From Clostridiales bacterium (GTDB taxonomy: Bacteria; Bacillota; Clostridia; Oscillospirales; Oscillospiraceae): 64,000 nt of DNA. The notes below the pieces were generated by a model. That model worked only from the letters and a program-made list of their open reading frames with translations. It made no database searches and had not been told where the DNA came from. The DNA lies in contig CP107216.1 of the NCBI GenBank assembly GCA_025757645.1, forward strand, positions 2,015,001 to 2,079,000. Direction: 5' to 3'. The translations under genes and the position numbers were made by a program. Below, in pieces: positions 42,599-50,777 of this stretch. Position 1 is the stretch's first letter. Each line of letters starts with the position of its first letter.

Positions 42599-42913
42599 TT
42601 AAAGGATATCGGAGCCAACCGCTCGCTCGACGGCCGCCTTGAGCGCGGTCTGGCCGAGGCCGAGGGGGCCTTCCCTGCCGGGGATCAGGATGATGGCCGG
42701 CTTGGGAACATCTTTGAATTTGTCGATCTCATGCTGAAGCTCCTGCGCCAGATTCTCTTCGACATAGATGATGGCGTAGTCCTCAGAGTCTTTCGTCAGG
42801 CGGCGCAGCGTTTCGCGCGCCTCCTCGGCATTGGTGACCGGGCAGGCCTCGAGGCCGAGCGCCTTGAAGCCCATGACGGTCTCCGCACCGCCGACAACTG
42901 CAATTTTAAGCAT
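42599..42913 (-). CDS. ntpG: V-type ATP synthase subunit F
   Basis: A 104-residue small subunit that binds D in the central stalk. The start MLKIAVVGGAETVMGFKALG is typical, and IYVEENLAQEL and PAIILIPG follow. ATG 42913 overlaps the ntpC stop by 8 bases; GTG 42922 is an in-frame alternative, closer to AAAGG. Confidence 0.93.
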   Translation of the reverse strand: MLKIAVVGGAETVMGFKALGLEACPVTNAEEARETLRRLTKDSEDYAIIYVEENLAQELQHEIDKFKDVPKPAIILIPGREGPLGLGQTALKAAVERAVGSDIL

Positions 42914-43907
42914 AAGTCTCACGCAGCCTTTCCCGGATGACCGCGGGCTGAAGCCCTGCGAGTCTGCCCGTCAGGATCATTCTGGCGGCCGTGGTCTCGT
43001 TTTCCATGGCGGCGAGATAAGCGGACACATGCGCCGCGCCGAAGCTGCGCAGCTTGGCCGCGCGGATGTAGTCCATGAGCGCGTTGTCGCACAGCAGCTC
43101 AAACGCCGTCAGCGCGCCGCCGCTCATGGCCGCCGCGCCGGCAGCCGCCGCATTGCCCAGCCACGTGTTGCCGTAGAGCGCGGTGAGCGCCTCGGCCGAG
43201 TCGAACGCCGCGAGCACGCGGTCCGTGCCGATCGTGCCGCCCGGGATGAGCGCGGTCTTGAGAAAGTCCGCGTCCTTGGCCATGCGGCGCGTGCGCACGG
43301 CAGCGCGCAGGTTCGCGCTGTCGATCTGCAGCTGCACATAGCCTCTGGCAAAGCCGCCGTCGCTCAGGCCGTCGGAAAGCGCGAGCATCTGCGCGAAATA
43401 CGCGCGGTCGAGCTCGAAGTCCGCTGCCTGCGGATTGGTCGTGCGCGCCAGGATCGCGGCGGCGCTGACCATGGCCTGCGCCAGAATGGGCGGGATGTCG
43501 CGGTAGTCCTCCTCGAGAAACGCCGTGAGCAGTTTCTGCGGCGCCACGGTGCCGCGCTGCGACAGGATCGCATCGCACTCCACGCCCATCGCCCGCGCCT
43601 TGATGAGCGCCTTGGCATTGTGGTAGTCATACTTGAGGCGGAACAGCTGCACGAGCTGCGCCTCCGGGACCATGCCCTCGACCTCATCGAACAGCGCCGC
43701 GATGTGCGCCTCGAGCGCAGCGCCGGCTTCCTTCGCGGACAGGCCGCTCAGGTCGCCGTAGCCGCATTCCTCCAAGATCTTGGCCGCCTCGTCGTTCGTG
43801 GGCGCGTCGATCATGCGCTCCATGCGCTCAGCGGAAAGCATTTTGGTCTCGCGGGCTGCCAGCATTGCCGTAATCGCAAGGTAATTCGTATCTTTTACTT
43901 TAGACAA
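42906..43907 (-). CDS. ntpC: V-type ATP synthase subunit C (AC39/d type)
   Basis: A 333-residue, mostly alpha-helical subunit that links the central stalk to the membrane ring. It has weak overall motifs, but length, helical content and operon position are those of NtpC; the segment FRLKYDYHNAKALIKA is typical. The start is TTG at 43907 (GGGAGG 7 bases upstream), with no usable ATG nearby. A 79-base gap separates it from ntpE. Confidence 0.92.
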   Translation of the reverse strand: MSKVKDTNYLAITAMLAARETKMLSAERMERMIDAPTNDEAAKILEECGYGDLSGLSAKEAGAALEAHIAALFDEVEGMVPEAQLVQLFRLKYDYHNAKALIKARAMGVECDAILSQRGTVAPQKLLTAFLEEDYRDIPPILAQAMVSAAAILARTTNPQAADFELDRAYFAQMLALSDGLSDGGFARGYVQLQIDSANLRAAVRTRRMAKDADFLKTALIPGGTIGTDRVLAAFDSAEALTALYGNTWLGNAAAAGAAAMSGGALTAFELLCDNALMDYIRAAKLRSFGAAHVSAYLAAMENETTAARMILTGRLAGLQPAVIRERLRETYA

Positions 43908-43986
43908 TTCGATTCCTCCCTCATGCGGCGCAGCACTCTGCGCCCCATATAGGATAATTCATTCCCCCCGCACGGGGCGGGGCAGG

Positions 43987-44589
43987 TCACGCGCCGAACA
44001 AGACCTCGGCAACCTGAGCAGCCAGATCACTGCGGCAGAGCTCTGCGATCGTCTCCACGGCACAGTTGACCTCGATATCTCCCTGCTGGAGCACAAACCC
44101 GGCGCGCAGGTCGCGCGTGGCCTGGCTCATGGTGAGCCGGCCGGGCTTGCCCTGCTGCGCGAGCAGCGCATTGGCAGCGTCCACGACCGCCTGACCGCAC
44201 GCGGCCTGATCCTTGGCGTTGAACACCAGGGTCTCGGTGCCGGTCGTCGCGGCCTGCGCGGCGAGTTTGGCCAGATACGCCACGTAGTCCGCCTGCGGCA
44301 TGGTGCAGATCTTATCGAGCGCGGCGGCAAACGCCGCGTCGACCATCTCCTGCTTGAGGGCAAGGACGCTCTTTCTGGCTTCCATTTCCGCCAGACGGCC
44401 CATGCGCTGCACGCGGTCCTCGCACGCTTTCACACCGTCGCGGACGCGGGCCCAGTACTGGTCCTGCGCCTGTTTGTCATAATCGGCACGGATCTCGGCG
44501 CACCTGGCCTCGGCTTCGGCCGCGATGGCCTTCGCCTGCTCCTGCGCGTCCGCCTCGATGCGGCCGGTGATTTTTTCAATACCATTCAT
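43987..44589 (-). CDS. ntpE: V-type ATP synthase subunit E
   Basis: A 200-residue peripheral-stalk subunit. The N-terminal half is an Ala/Glu-rich coiled coil (EADAQEQAKAIAAEAEAR) that pairs with NtpF; the C-terminal half is the head-binding domain. ATG 44589 has AAGGGAAC upstream, and it lies 36 bases after ntpK. Confidence 0.92.
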   Translation of the reverse strand: MNGIEKITGRIEADAQEQAKAIAAEAEARCAEIRADYDKQAQDQYWARVRDGVKACEDRVQRMGRLAEMEARKSVLALKQEMVDAAFAAALDKICTMPQADYVAYLAKLAAQAATTGTETLVFNAKDQAACGQAVVDAANALLAQQGKPGRLTMSQATRDLRAGFVLQQGDIEVNCAVETIAELCRSDLAAQVAEVLFGA

Positions 44590-44625
44590 AGATCTTTGTT
44601 CCCTTCTGTCGGAAGAGGATGGGGA

Positions 44626-45108
44626 TTACTTCAAGCCGTTGAGCATCAGGAAGGATGCCAGCAGGCAGAGGATGGCGTAGAACTCAACCGTGATGCAGAA
44701 GATCATGCCCTTGGACCAGTCGTCGGGCTTCTTGGCCAGGATGTTCAGGGACGCGGCAGCGACCTTGCCCTGCGCGATGGCGGAGATCAGACCGCCGAGC
44801 GCGATCGGCAGGCAGGCTGCGAAGTACTGCAGGCCCTGAGCGACGGTCAGCGGAGCGGCAGCGTTGGCGGCGAAGATCTGGCTCTGAGCCAGGAACCAGA
44901 TAACGAAGCCGTACAGGCCCTGGGTGCCGGGGATGACCTGCATGATCATCGCTTTGCCGAACTTGCTGGGATCTTCCGAGACGAGACCTGCGCCGGCCTC
45001 ACCGGCGATGCCGGTGCCCTTTGCAGAGCCAATGCACGCGAGCGCCGCTGCGAGCGCAGCGCCGAGAAGGCCGAGAGCCAGACCACCGATGGATTCGAGA
45101 AATGCCAT
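44626..45108 (-). CDS. ntpK: V-type ATP synthase subunit K (rotor ring), Na+-type
   Basis: A 160-residue, four-TM double-hairpin proteolipid. The ion site carries the residues of Enterococcus hirae NtpK: PGTQG supplies T62 and Q63, AIAQGKVAA supplies Q113, and the essential carboxylate is E142 in TVEFYAI; the backbone-ligand Leu is I59. Proton-type rings lack this Thr-Gln-Gln set, so Na+ coupling is predicted. Only the second hairpin has a carboxylate, as in E. hirae. ATG 45108 has AAGGAGG; the upstream in-frame TTG is too close to it. Confidence 0.96.
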   Translation of the reverse strand: MAFLESIGGLALGLLGAALAAALACIGSAKGTGIAGEAGAGLVSEDPSKFGKAMIMQVIPGTQGLYGFVIWFLAQSQIFAANAAAPLTVAQGLQYFAACLPIALGGLISAIAQGKVAAASLNILAKKPDDWSKGMIFCITVEFYAILCLLASFLMLNGLK

Positions 45109-45147
45109 TTTCAATTTCCTCCTTAAATATCTCTTGAGTACGAATGT

Positions 45148-47130
45148 TTAGAAATTATGATTTTCCACGTCGACATAGCGCGTGTTGATCTCGAGTGGGC
45201 GGAACGGTTTGCCGCCGTCGACATAGAACTTGCCGAAGAACTCCAGGCACTGCAGACGCAGGTCATGCACGAAGCAGCCGAGCAGGTTCAGGCCGAAGTT
45301 GAGCAGATGGCCCAACAGGAAGATGATGATGAAGATCAACATCGACACGACCGTCACGCCGCCGCTCGACGGCATCGCGGCGAGGGTGTTGAACACCTGC
45401 GCGATGACGCTGCCGGCCAGCATCAGAGCCATGAGTCGGGAATACGAGAGAATGTCGCCGAACCAGCCGGTCAGGCCGTTGTAGACCGCGCCGAACACGG
45501 CGGTGACTTTGCCGAAGCCCTTGGCCTCGCGGCCGGAACCGTAGATCAGCATCAGAACGCCGATGCACAGCACGACCGGCACGCCGCCGATGTTGCCGAT
45601 CTTGAGTACGAACAGCGCCAGGCCCGCGAAGATCACGAACCAGGTGCCCTCGTTGAAGATCGCATCGCCGACCTTGCCCTGACGGCACTCCATGACCATG
45701 TTCACGACCATGCCGGTCGAGAGCTGGATGAAACCGAGCACCATGGCGCCGATGAGGATCTGCGTCGTATCGGTCAGCGGGTCGAGCAGCGGGCTTGTCA
45801 GAATGCCGAGCTTGACGTCGTGACCAAACATGTTCACGATCGTCGGCACGGCGTTGCCGAAGAAGCCGCCTGTCACGATGCCGAGCAGGAACGTCGACAC
45901 GCCGCAGGCGAACAGCAGCTCGCAGAAATACTTGCTGCCGCGTTTCGGCTTCATCTTGCCGAGCGCAACGAGCGCCGCGATCATCATCACAAGGCCGTAG
46001 CCCATATCCGCCATCATGATGCCGTAGAACAAAATGAAAAACGGCGCCATGAGCGGGTTCGGATCGACCGTGCCGTAGGCCGGCAGGCTGTACATGTTCG
46101 TGACCATGTTCAGCGGTTCGGTAAATTTGTTGTTTTGTAGCTTGACCGGCACCTCTGGGTACTCGTCCTCCGTGGGATCGGCCAGATCCCAGGCGCAGTC
46201 ATACTTTGCGAGCACCGCGGTGAGCTTGGCCTCCTCCGGCGCCGTGAGCCAGCCGCGCATGCACACGACGCTCTCGGTACCGACCAGGCGCTCTTCCGCC
46301 TCCGCGCGGCCGAGCTTCACGCTCGCGCGGTCGATGCAGAGCTTGAACGCATCCCGGTGCGGGGCAAAGGCGGCAATATCCGTCTCCGCCTGCTCACGCC
46401 TGCGGATGACGTCCGCGATCTGCTGCTGCGCGTCCTCAATGTTCTGCTTTGCCGTGCCCGGCGCGCCGTTCAGGTTTGCCAGCGTGAAGCCGGACGCGCG
46501 CAGCGCCGTGATGGCTTCCGTCAGCTCCTCTTTCAAACAAATGAGCAGCACATAGTGCTGTTCCTTGTCCGAAGAGATCTCATACAGCTGCGACTCGGGC
46601 GCAGCGTCCGCCAGCGCTTTTGCAGCCTCGGCAAGATCCACTGCCGCGGGCAGCATACCCAGAGAAATGCGGGTCCTTACGGTTTCGCCCAGATCCAGCG
46701 GCAGGTCGAGTGTCTGCCACGGGCGCAGGGCCTCCATATTGCTGCGGAGCTTAGCCTCCTCGCCGTTGTAGCGGCGCACGGCCGCCTCCAGCTCCTCGAG
46801 CTGTGCGACTGCATCGAGCTCCTGACGGTACGCACCGTCATCCAGGAAATCCGCCTCCGTGACCTCCGGCCGGGAGCTGAGCAGCCTGGACTTGACCGGC
46901 GCATACTTGTCGAGCAGCTTGAGCGCGGCGGTCAGGCGCGTGAGTTCACTGCGCACCTCCGTCACATTGCCGCTCTCCTGACGCAGGACTGCGGCAGATT
47001 CCGCGTCCGCAAGCAAGGCGTCCGGTTCCGAGATCTGCACGCAGCCGAGCAGCATCAGATCCCGGAGCAGCTCATCTTTCTGCCGGCGAACGACCATGAG
47101 CCGCAGCTTTTTCATGTGTACAATGGCCAT
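45148..47130 (-). CDS. ntpI: V-type ATP synthase subunit I (a-subunit)
   Basis: A 660-residue stator subunit that forms the ion half-channels. Residues 1-330 are a soluble coiled-coil arm; the remainder has about 7-8 TM segments, beginning at FFILFYGIMMADMGYGLVMM. The family-essential Arg is probably in the YSRLMALMLAG segment near residue 575. ATG 47130 overlaps the ntpF stop by one base (TGATG), so translation is coupled. Confidence 0.95.
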   Translation of the reverse strand: MAIVHMKKLRLMVVRRQKDELLRDLMLLGCVQISEPDALLADAESAAVLRQESGNVTEVRSELTRLTAALKLLDKYAPVKSRLLSSRPEVTEADFLDDGAYRQELDAVAQLEELEAAVRRYNGEEAKLRSNMEALRPWQTLDLPLDLGETVRTRISLGMLPAAVDLAEAAKALADAAPESQLYEISSDKEQHYVLLICLKEELTEAITALRASGFTLANLNGAPGTAKQNIEDAQQQIADVIRRREQAETDIAAFAPHRDAFKLCIDRASVKLGRAEAEERLVGTESVVCMRGWLTAPEEAKLTAVLAKYDCAWDLADPTEDEYPEVPVKLQNNKFTEPLNMVTNMYSLPAYGTVDPNPLMAPFFILFYGIMMADMGYGLVMMIAALVALGKMKPKRGSKYFCELLFACGVSTFLLGIVTGGFFGNAVPTIVNMFGHDVKLGILTSPLLDPLTDTTQILIGAMVLGFIQLSTGMVVNMVMECRQGKVGDAIFNEGTWFVIFAGLALFVLKIGNIGGVPVVLCIGVLMLIYGSGREAKGFGKVTAVFGAVYNGLTGWFGDILSYSRLMALMLAGSVIAQVFNTLAAMPSSGGVTVVSMLIFIIIFLLGHLLNFGLNLLGCFVHDLRLQCLEFFGKFYVDGGKPFRPLEINTRYVDVENHNF

Positions 47131-47444
47131 CAGCCGTTCACAATCCTTTCCACGATGAGTGATGCAGCCCGATCCAGATTGGTCTTAGCCTTGATGCGCA
47201 TGGCAGCTTCCTTGTTCTTGGTCTCCGCCGCCAGCGTTTCCGCATCCGCCTTCGCCTTTTCATCCGATTTGGCCCGCAGCGTCTGCAGCTCCTGCTGCGC
47301 CTTACCGACGGCAGCCTCTATCACTGCCTTTCCCTCGGCCTGGGCCGCTTCCACTGCCGCCGCAGCGGCTGCCTGCGCGTCGGCTTTGATCTGTCTGGCC
47401 CGGTTTTCTGCGTCACTGATCGTTGTTATCGCCTCAAATGACAT
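47130..47444 (-). CDS. ntpF: V-type ATP synthase subunit G/H-type stalk protein
   Basis: A 104-residue, almost wholly helical, Ala/Glu/Lys-rich protein (residues 10-85 coiled coil) that pairs with NtpE in the peripheral stalk. Sequence is low complexity, so the call rests on position, length and helix pattern. ATG 47444 with GGGAGGTG upstream; first gene of the operon, 73 bases downstream of the predicted start site. Confidence 0.88.
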   Translation of the reverse strand: MSFEAITTISDAENRARQIKADAQAAAAAAVEAAQAEGKAVIEAAVGKAQQELQTLRAKSDEKAKADAETLAAETKNKEAAMRIKAKTNLDRAASLIVERIVNG

Positions 47445-47524
47445 CCGTACACCTCCCTACGAATCAAACTGTTATTATGCCGCGCAACGCCCGTTTTCAC
47501 GAACTGTTTCTACATAATGTAGGT

Positions 47525-47553
47525 ATTTTACCTTATTCACCGCTGTTAATCAA
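47525..47553 (-). promoter_or_regulatory. Promoter of the V-ATPase operon
   Basis: TTGATT (47553-47548), 17-base spacer, TAAAAT (47530-47525) on the - strand. Confidence 0.7.
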
Positions 47554-47761
47554 GTGAAATTGCCCAAAATTGTCTGTCAAAATTCAAACACCTATGTGTT
47601 AAAAAACTATTGATCCTGCTAGCTTTTTCACGTCATTGACGAAAATTTAACGTTATCGGATTTGCATGATTTCTCGCAATGGGAACATTCATAATTTCTG
47701 ATGAAAAAATGAACGAAATGTTGGGAAATGCAAGATTTCAACACTTAAAATGTTTTTCCAC

Positions 47762-47790
47762 TTGCTATTGTGCCGGAAATAGCCTATAAT
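47762..47790 (+). promoter_or_regulatory. Promoter of the E2-like acyltransferase gene
   Basis: TTGCTA (47762-47767), 17-base spacer, perfect TATAAT (47785-47790). The start site would be near 47797, about 50 bases before the ATG. Confidence 0.85.
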
Positions 47791-47845
47791 ATTTTTGCTA
47801 AAGTTAAAAAGTTTGAACTATATTCGCATATTCGGAGGTACTTTC

Positions 47846-48721
47846 ATGGAAAGCAAACGCCGTTTCGGTGACCGCAAGGACGGCCGCCTGATCCAGTCCC
47901 TCGCACCGTTTTACAAGTTCATGCCCTACATCATGCCCACGAAGAACGACGCCTGCAATCAGTTTGAGGACTGCATTGAGATCACGAACACCGACCGCTG
48001 GCTGCGCCAGAAGCGCCTCGAGGGCTACAAGGGCCTCGGCTACCTGCATCTGTTCATTGCGGCCTACATCCGTATGGTCTCCATGCGCCCCGGCATCAAC
48101 CGTTTCGTGGCCGGCCGGCGCATCTATGCGCGCAACAATATCGAGGTCGTGCTGACCGTGCGCCGCAGCATGTCCACCACCTCGAACGAGACGACCATCA
48201 AGGCCGTCTTCGCCCCGACGGACACGATCTTTGACGTCTACCGCAAGATGAACGAGAAGATCGACGAGATCAAGTACGGCGACCAGGACAACAACACCGA
48301 GCAGGTCGCCGGCGCGCTGCTGAAGCTGCCGCGTTTCCTGCTGCGCTTCGCCATCGGCTGCCTGCGCGTGATGGATTACTTCGGCATCATCCCGCAGAAG
48401 CTGCTCGACGCCAGCCCCTTCCACGGCTCGATGATCATCACCGATATGGGCTCGCTCGGCATCCCGCCGATCTATCACCACCTGTACAACTTCGGCAACC
48501 TGCCGATGTTCATCGCCTTCGGCGCAAAGCGCAAGGCGGTCGAGCTTGACCGCGAGGGCAAGCCGGTCGAGCGCAAGTACATCGACTTCATGGCCGTCAT
48601 GGACGAGCGCGTGTGCGACGGGTACTATTACGCCTCCTCGTTCAAGTACATGAAGATGTTCATGCACAACCCGGCGCTGCTGGAAGTCCCGCCCGAGAAA
48701 GTGGTCGAGGATCTGTTCTGA
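47846..48721 (+). CDS. 2-oxoacid dehydrogenase E2-like acyltransferase domain protein without catalytic His
   Basis: A 291-residue protein with the fold of the E2/chloramphenicol acetyltransferase catalytic domain. It has no lipoyl or E1-binding domain. Near the C-terminus, where E2 and CAT have HxxxDG, this protein reads ERVCDG: D258 and G259 are kept but the catalytic His is E254. FHGSMIITDMGSLGIPPIYHHLYNFGNLPMF-like sequence (given here in parts: MIITDMGSLG, GNLPMFIAFG) matches the core sheet. ATG 47846 has CGGAGG; a consensus promoter precedes it. No E1, E3 or lipoate gene is nearby. It may be an acyl-CoA-binding or modified transferase; the true function is unknown. Confidence 0.8.
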   Translation: MESKRRFGDRKDGRLIQSLAPFYKFMPYIMPTKNDACNQFEDCIEITNTDRWLRQKRLEGYKGLGYLHLFIAAYIRMVSMRPGINRFVAGRRIYARNNIEVVLTVRRSMSTTSNETTIKAVFAPTDTIFDVYRKMNEKIDEIKYGDQDNNTEQVAGALLKLPRFLLRFAIGCLRVMDYFGIIPQKLLDASPFHGSMIITDMGSLGIPPIYHHLYNFGNLPMFIAFGAKRKAVELDREGKPVERKYIDFMAVMDERVCDGYYYASSFKYMKMFMHNPALLEVPPEKVVEDLF

Positions 48722-48879
48722 GCATCCATACCTGCATAAGGAAAAACCTCCTGCGCTGCAGGAGGTTTTTGCATTTGTACGGCCACTCGCGCCTCCGGCG
48801 CCGACCGAACCGCACGCGCGGCCGAACACAGCAGCAGCATGATGAGCATGACAAAGATCACAAAGCGGAGTTTCTTCAC
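48628..48879 (-). CDS. Possible small secreted peptide, antisense to the E2-like 3' end
   Basis: A GTG start at 48879 with an excellent AGGAGGGGGGAG site opens an 83-codon frame. The first ~25 residues (KKLRFVIFVMLIMLLLCSAARA) look like a signal peptide or membrane anchor. The rest is unremarkable and runs through the terminator at 48742-48770 into the antisense of the E2-like gene, so the C-terminal half may be an accident. No promoter was confirmed. It could be a real short exported protein; treat as tentative. Confidence 0.35.
   Translation of the reverse strand: MKKLRFVIFVMLIMLLLCSAARAVRSAPEARVAVQMQKPPAAQEVFPYAGMDAQNRSSTTFSGGTSSSAGLCMNIFMYLNEEA
48742..48770. terminator. Terminator after the E2-like gene
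   Basis: A perfect 13-bp stem (AAAAACCTCCTGC at 48742-48754 with 48758-48770) and a 3-base loop; T5 on +, T5 on -. Confidence 0.92.
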
Positions 48880-48929
48880 CGCTCCCCCCTCCTCTGCTTT
48901 CGTTTGACACCAGTATACGCAGCCGCTGC

Positions 48930-48955
48930 AAAAAAAGCCGTCGCATCCTGACGGC
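48930..48955 (-). terminator. Terminator-like hairpin
   Basis: GCCGTC/GACGGC stem with a 7-base loop, followed by T7 on the - strand. It precedes the possible peptide gene at 48879 and may be a second terminator behind prfC. Together with the hairpins at 48984-49014 and 49050-49081 it fills 48880-49088; no other gene is seen there. Confidence 0.55.
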
Positions 48956-48983
48956 GTACAGAAAACTTTGCGGAGGCAAAGAT

Positions 48984-49020
48984 CCCCCGGCGCGGAGTGA
49001 GCCCGCGCCGGGGGATTTTT
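48984..49020 (+). terminator. Terminator-like hairpin with rightward T-tail
   Basis: CCCCCGGCGCGG pairs with CCGCGCCGGGGG, 7-base loop, then ATTTTT on +. No + gene ends just before it, so it may block read-through toward prfC. Confidence 0.5.
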
Positions 49021-49049
49021 ACGCATTCAGGGCAGCGCGATGCACCGCG

Positions 49050-49081
49050 AAAAAACAGGGCCATCCGTTCGGATGGCCCTG
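49050..49081 (-). terminator. Terminator of prfC
   Basis: A 12-bp perfect stem (CAGGGCCATCCG at 49056-49067 with 49070-49081), 2-base loop, followed by T6 on the - strand. Confidence 0.9.
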
Positions 49082-49088
49082 TGAGATA

Positions 49089-50693
49089 TTATGCCTCGTC
49101 GTCCTGATTTGTGCTGAACTCCGCCAGCGTCAGGCCGGGATTTTTCTGCTCCGCCCAGCGGATGCTCCACTCATTGTTGAAAATGAGCAGGTTGTGGCCG
49201 CGGAAGTCCTGCACCCACTTCGTGTCGGAAGCGAGGTTGAGCGCCGTGGGGTCGGTGCCCTCGCTCGTGATCCAGCGGATATAGGAATACGACAGGTCGC
49301 GGCGGCGGATGTCGATGTTGTACTCATTCTTGAGCCGGTACTCCAGCACCTCGAACTGCAGCACGCCGACCGCACCGACGATGACCTCCTCCATGCCGCT
49401 GTTCGGCTCGTGGAAGATCTGGATGGCGCCCTCCTGCGCGATCTGGGTGACACCCTTGACAAACTGCTTGCGCTTCATGGTGTCCACCTGCGAGATGACG
49501 GAAAAGTGCTCCGGCGCGAACGTCGGGATGCCCTCGAAGCGTACGCGCAGCTTCGCATCGCAGATCGTGTCGCCGATGGAGAAGATGCCGGGGTCGAACA
49601 CGCCGATGATGTCGCCGGCGTAGGCCTCATTGATGATCGCACGCTCCTGCGCCATGAGCTGCTGCGGCTGCGCGAGCTTGAGCGTCTTGCCGCCCTGCAC
49701 GTGCAGGTACTCATGGTCGCGCTCGAACTTGCCCGAACAGATGCGCATGAAGGCGATGCGGTCGCGGTGGGCCTTGTTCATGTTCGCCTGGATCTTGAAC
49801 ACGAACGCGGAAAACGCCGGCTGCATCGGGTCGACCACGCCGTCGGCCGTCGTGCGCGGCAGCGGCGGCATCGTCATGTGCAGGAAGTTTTCCAGAAACG
49901 GCTCGACGCCGAAATTCGTCAGCGCAGAGCCAAAGAACACCGGACTGAGCCGGCCGGCGCGCACCTCGTCGAGGTCGAAGGCGTAGCCCGCGCCGTCGAG
50001 CAGCTCGATATCCTCGGTCAGCTTTTCGCGCTGGCGCGGCCCGATCAGCTCGTCGAGCCGCTCAACGTCCGTGAGCTCGCACTCGATGGGGCGGATCTTG
50101 TTCTGCCCGCGGTGAAACTCCTGAAACGCGAGGATCTCGCGGCGGTCGCGGTCGAACACGCCCTTGAAGTCGTGCCCGCAGCCGATGGGCCAGTTGACCG
50201 GATAAGTGCCGATGCCGAACTCGTTTTCCAACTGCTCCATGAGCTCGAACGGGTCGCGGGCCTCGCGGTCGAGCTTATTGATGAACGTGAAGATCGGGAT
50301 GTGGCGCATGGCGCAGATCTTGAAGAGCTTGCGCGTCTGCGGCTCGATGCCCTTGGCCGCGTCAATGACCATGACGGCACTGTCCGCCGCCATGAGCGTG
50401 CGGTAGGTGTCTTCCGAAAAGTCCTGGTGGCCCGGGGTGTCGAGGATGTTGATGCAATAGCCCTCGTATTCAAACTGCATGACCGACGACGTGATGGAGA
50501 TGCCGCGCTGCTTTTCGAGCTCCATCCAGTCCGAGACCGCGTGGCGCGCGGTCGCCTTGCCCTTGACCGAGCCGGCGAGCTGGATGGCCCCGCCGTACAG
50601 CAGCAGCTTTTCCGTGAGCGTCGTCTTGCCGGCGTCCGGGTGCGAGATGATCGCAAACGTCCGGCGGCGCTCGATTTCCTGTTTCAGATCCAT
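49089..50693 (-). CDS. prfC: Peptide chain release factor 3
   Basis: A 534-residue translational GTPase that removes RF1/RF2 from the ribosome after termination. The G1 loop SHPDAGKTT is at 17-25; RGISIT (G2), DTPGHQDF (G3) and NKLDRE (G4) follow, and the length is typical for RF3 rather than EF-G. ATG 50693 with AGAGGAG is preferred to an in-frame upstream ATG at 50726 that falls next to the -10 element. It is monocistronic with its own near-consensus promoter and terminator. Confidence 0.97.
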   Translation of the reverse strand: MDLKQEIERRRTFAIISHPDAGKTTLTEKLLLYGGAIQLAGSVKGKATARHAVSDWMELEKQRGISITSSVMQFEYEGYCINILDTPGHQDFSEDTYRTLMAADSAVMVIDAAKGIEPQTRKLFKICAMRHIPIFTFINKLDREARDPFELMEQLENEFGIGTYPVNWPIGCGHDFKGVFDRDRREILAFQEFHRGQNKIRPIECELTDVERLDELIGPRQREKLTEDIELLDGAGYAFDLDEVRAGRLSPVFFGSALTNFGVEPFLENFLHMTMPPLPRTTADGVVDPMQPAFSAFVFKIQANMNKAHRDRIAFMRICSGKFERDHEYLHVQGGKTLKLAQPQQLMAQERAIINEAYAGDIIGVFDPGIFSIGDTICDAKLRVRFEGIPTFAPEHFSVISQVDTMKRKQFVKGVTQIAQEGAIQIFHEPNSGMEEVIVGAVGVLQFEVLEYRLKNEYNIDIRRRDLSYSYIRWITSEGTDPTALNLASDTKWVQDFRGHNLLIFNNEWSIRWAEQKNPGLTLAEFSTNQDDEA

Positions 50694-50734
50694 AGTCCGC
50701 TCCTCTGTTGTTCTTTCGAATATCAAACCTAGAT

Positions 50735-50763
50735 AGTATACCCGATTTTTCCCGCGAGTGCAA
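50735..50763 (-). promoter_or_regulatory. Promoter of prfC
   Basis: TTGCAC (50763-50758), 17-base spacer, TATACT (50740-50735) on the - strand. Confidence 0.8.
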
Positions 50764-50777
50764 CAAAAACCTGCCCG

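Larger units (their letters stand above)
47445..47845. promoter_or_regulatory. Divergent control region between V-ATPase operon and E2-like gene
   Basis: 401 AT-rich bases without a gene. It holds the leftward promoter 47525-47553, the rightward promoter 47762-47790, and between them partial palindromes such as TTTCACGTCA-T-TGACGAAA (47627-47645). No known regulator site was recognised. Confidence 0.6.
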
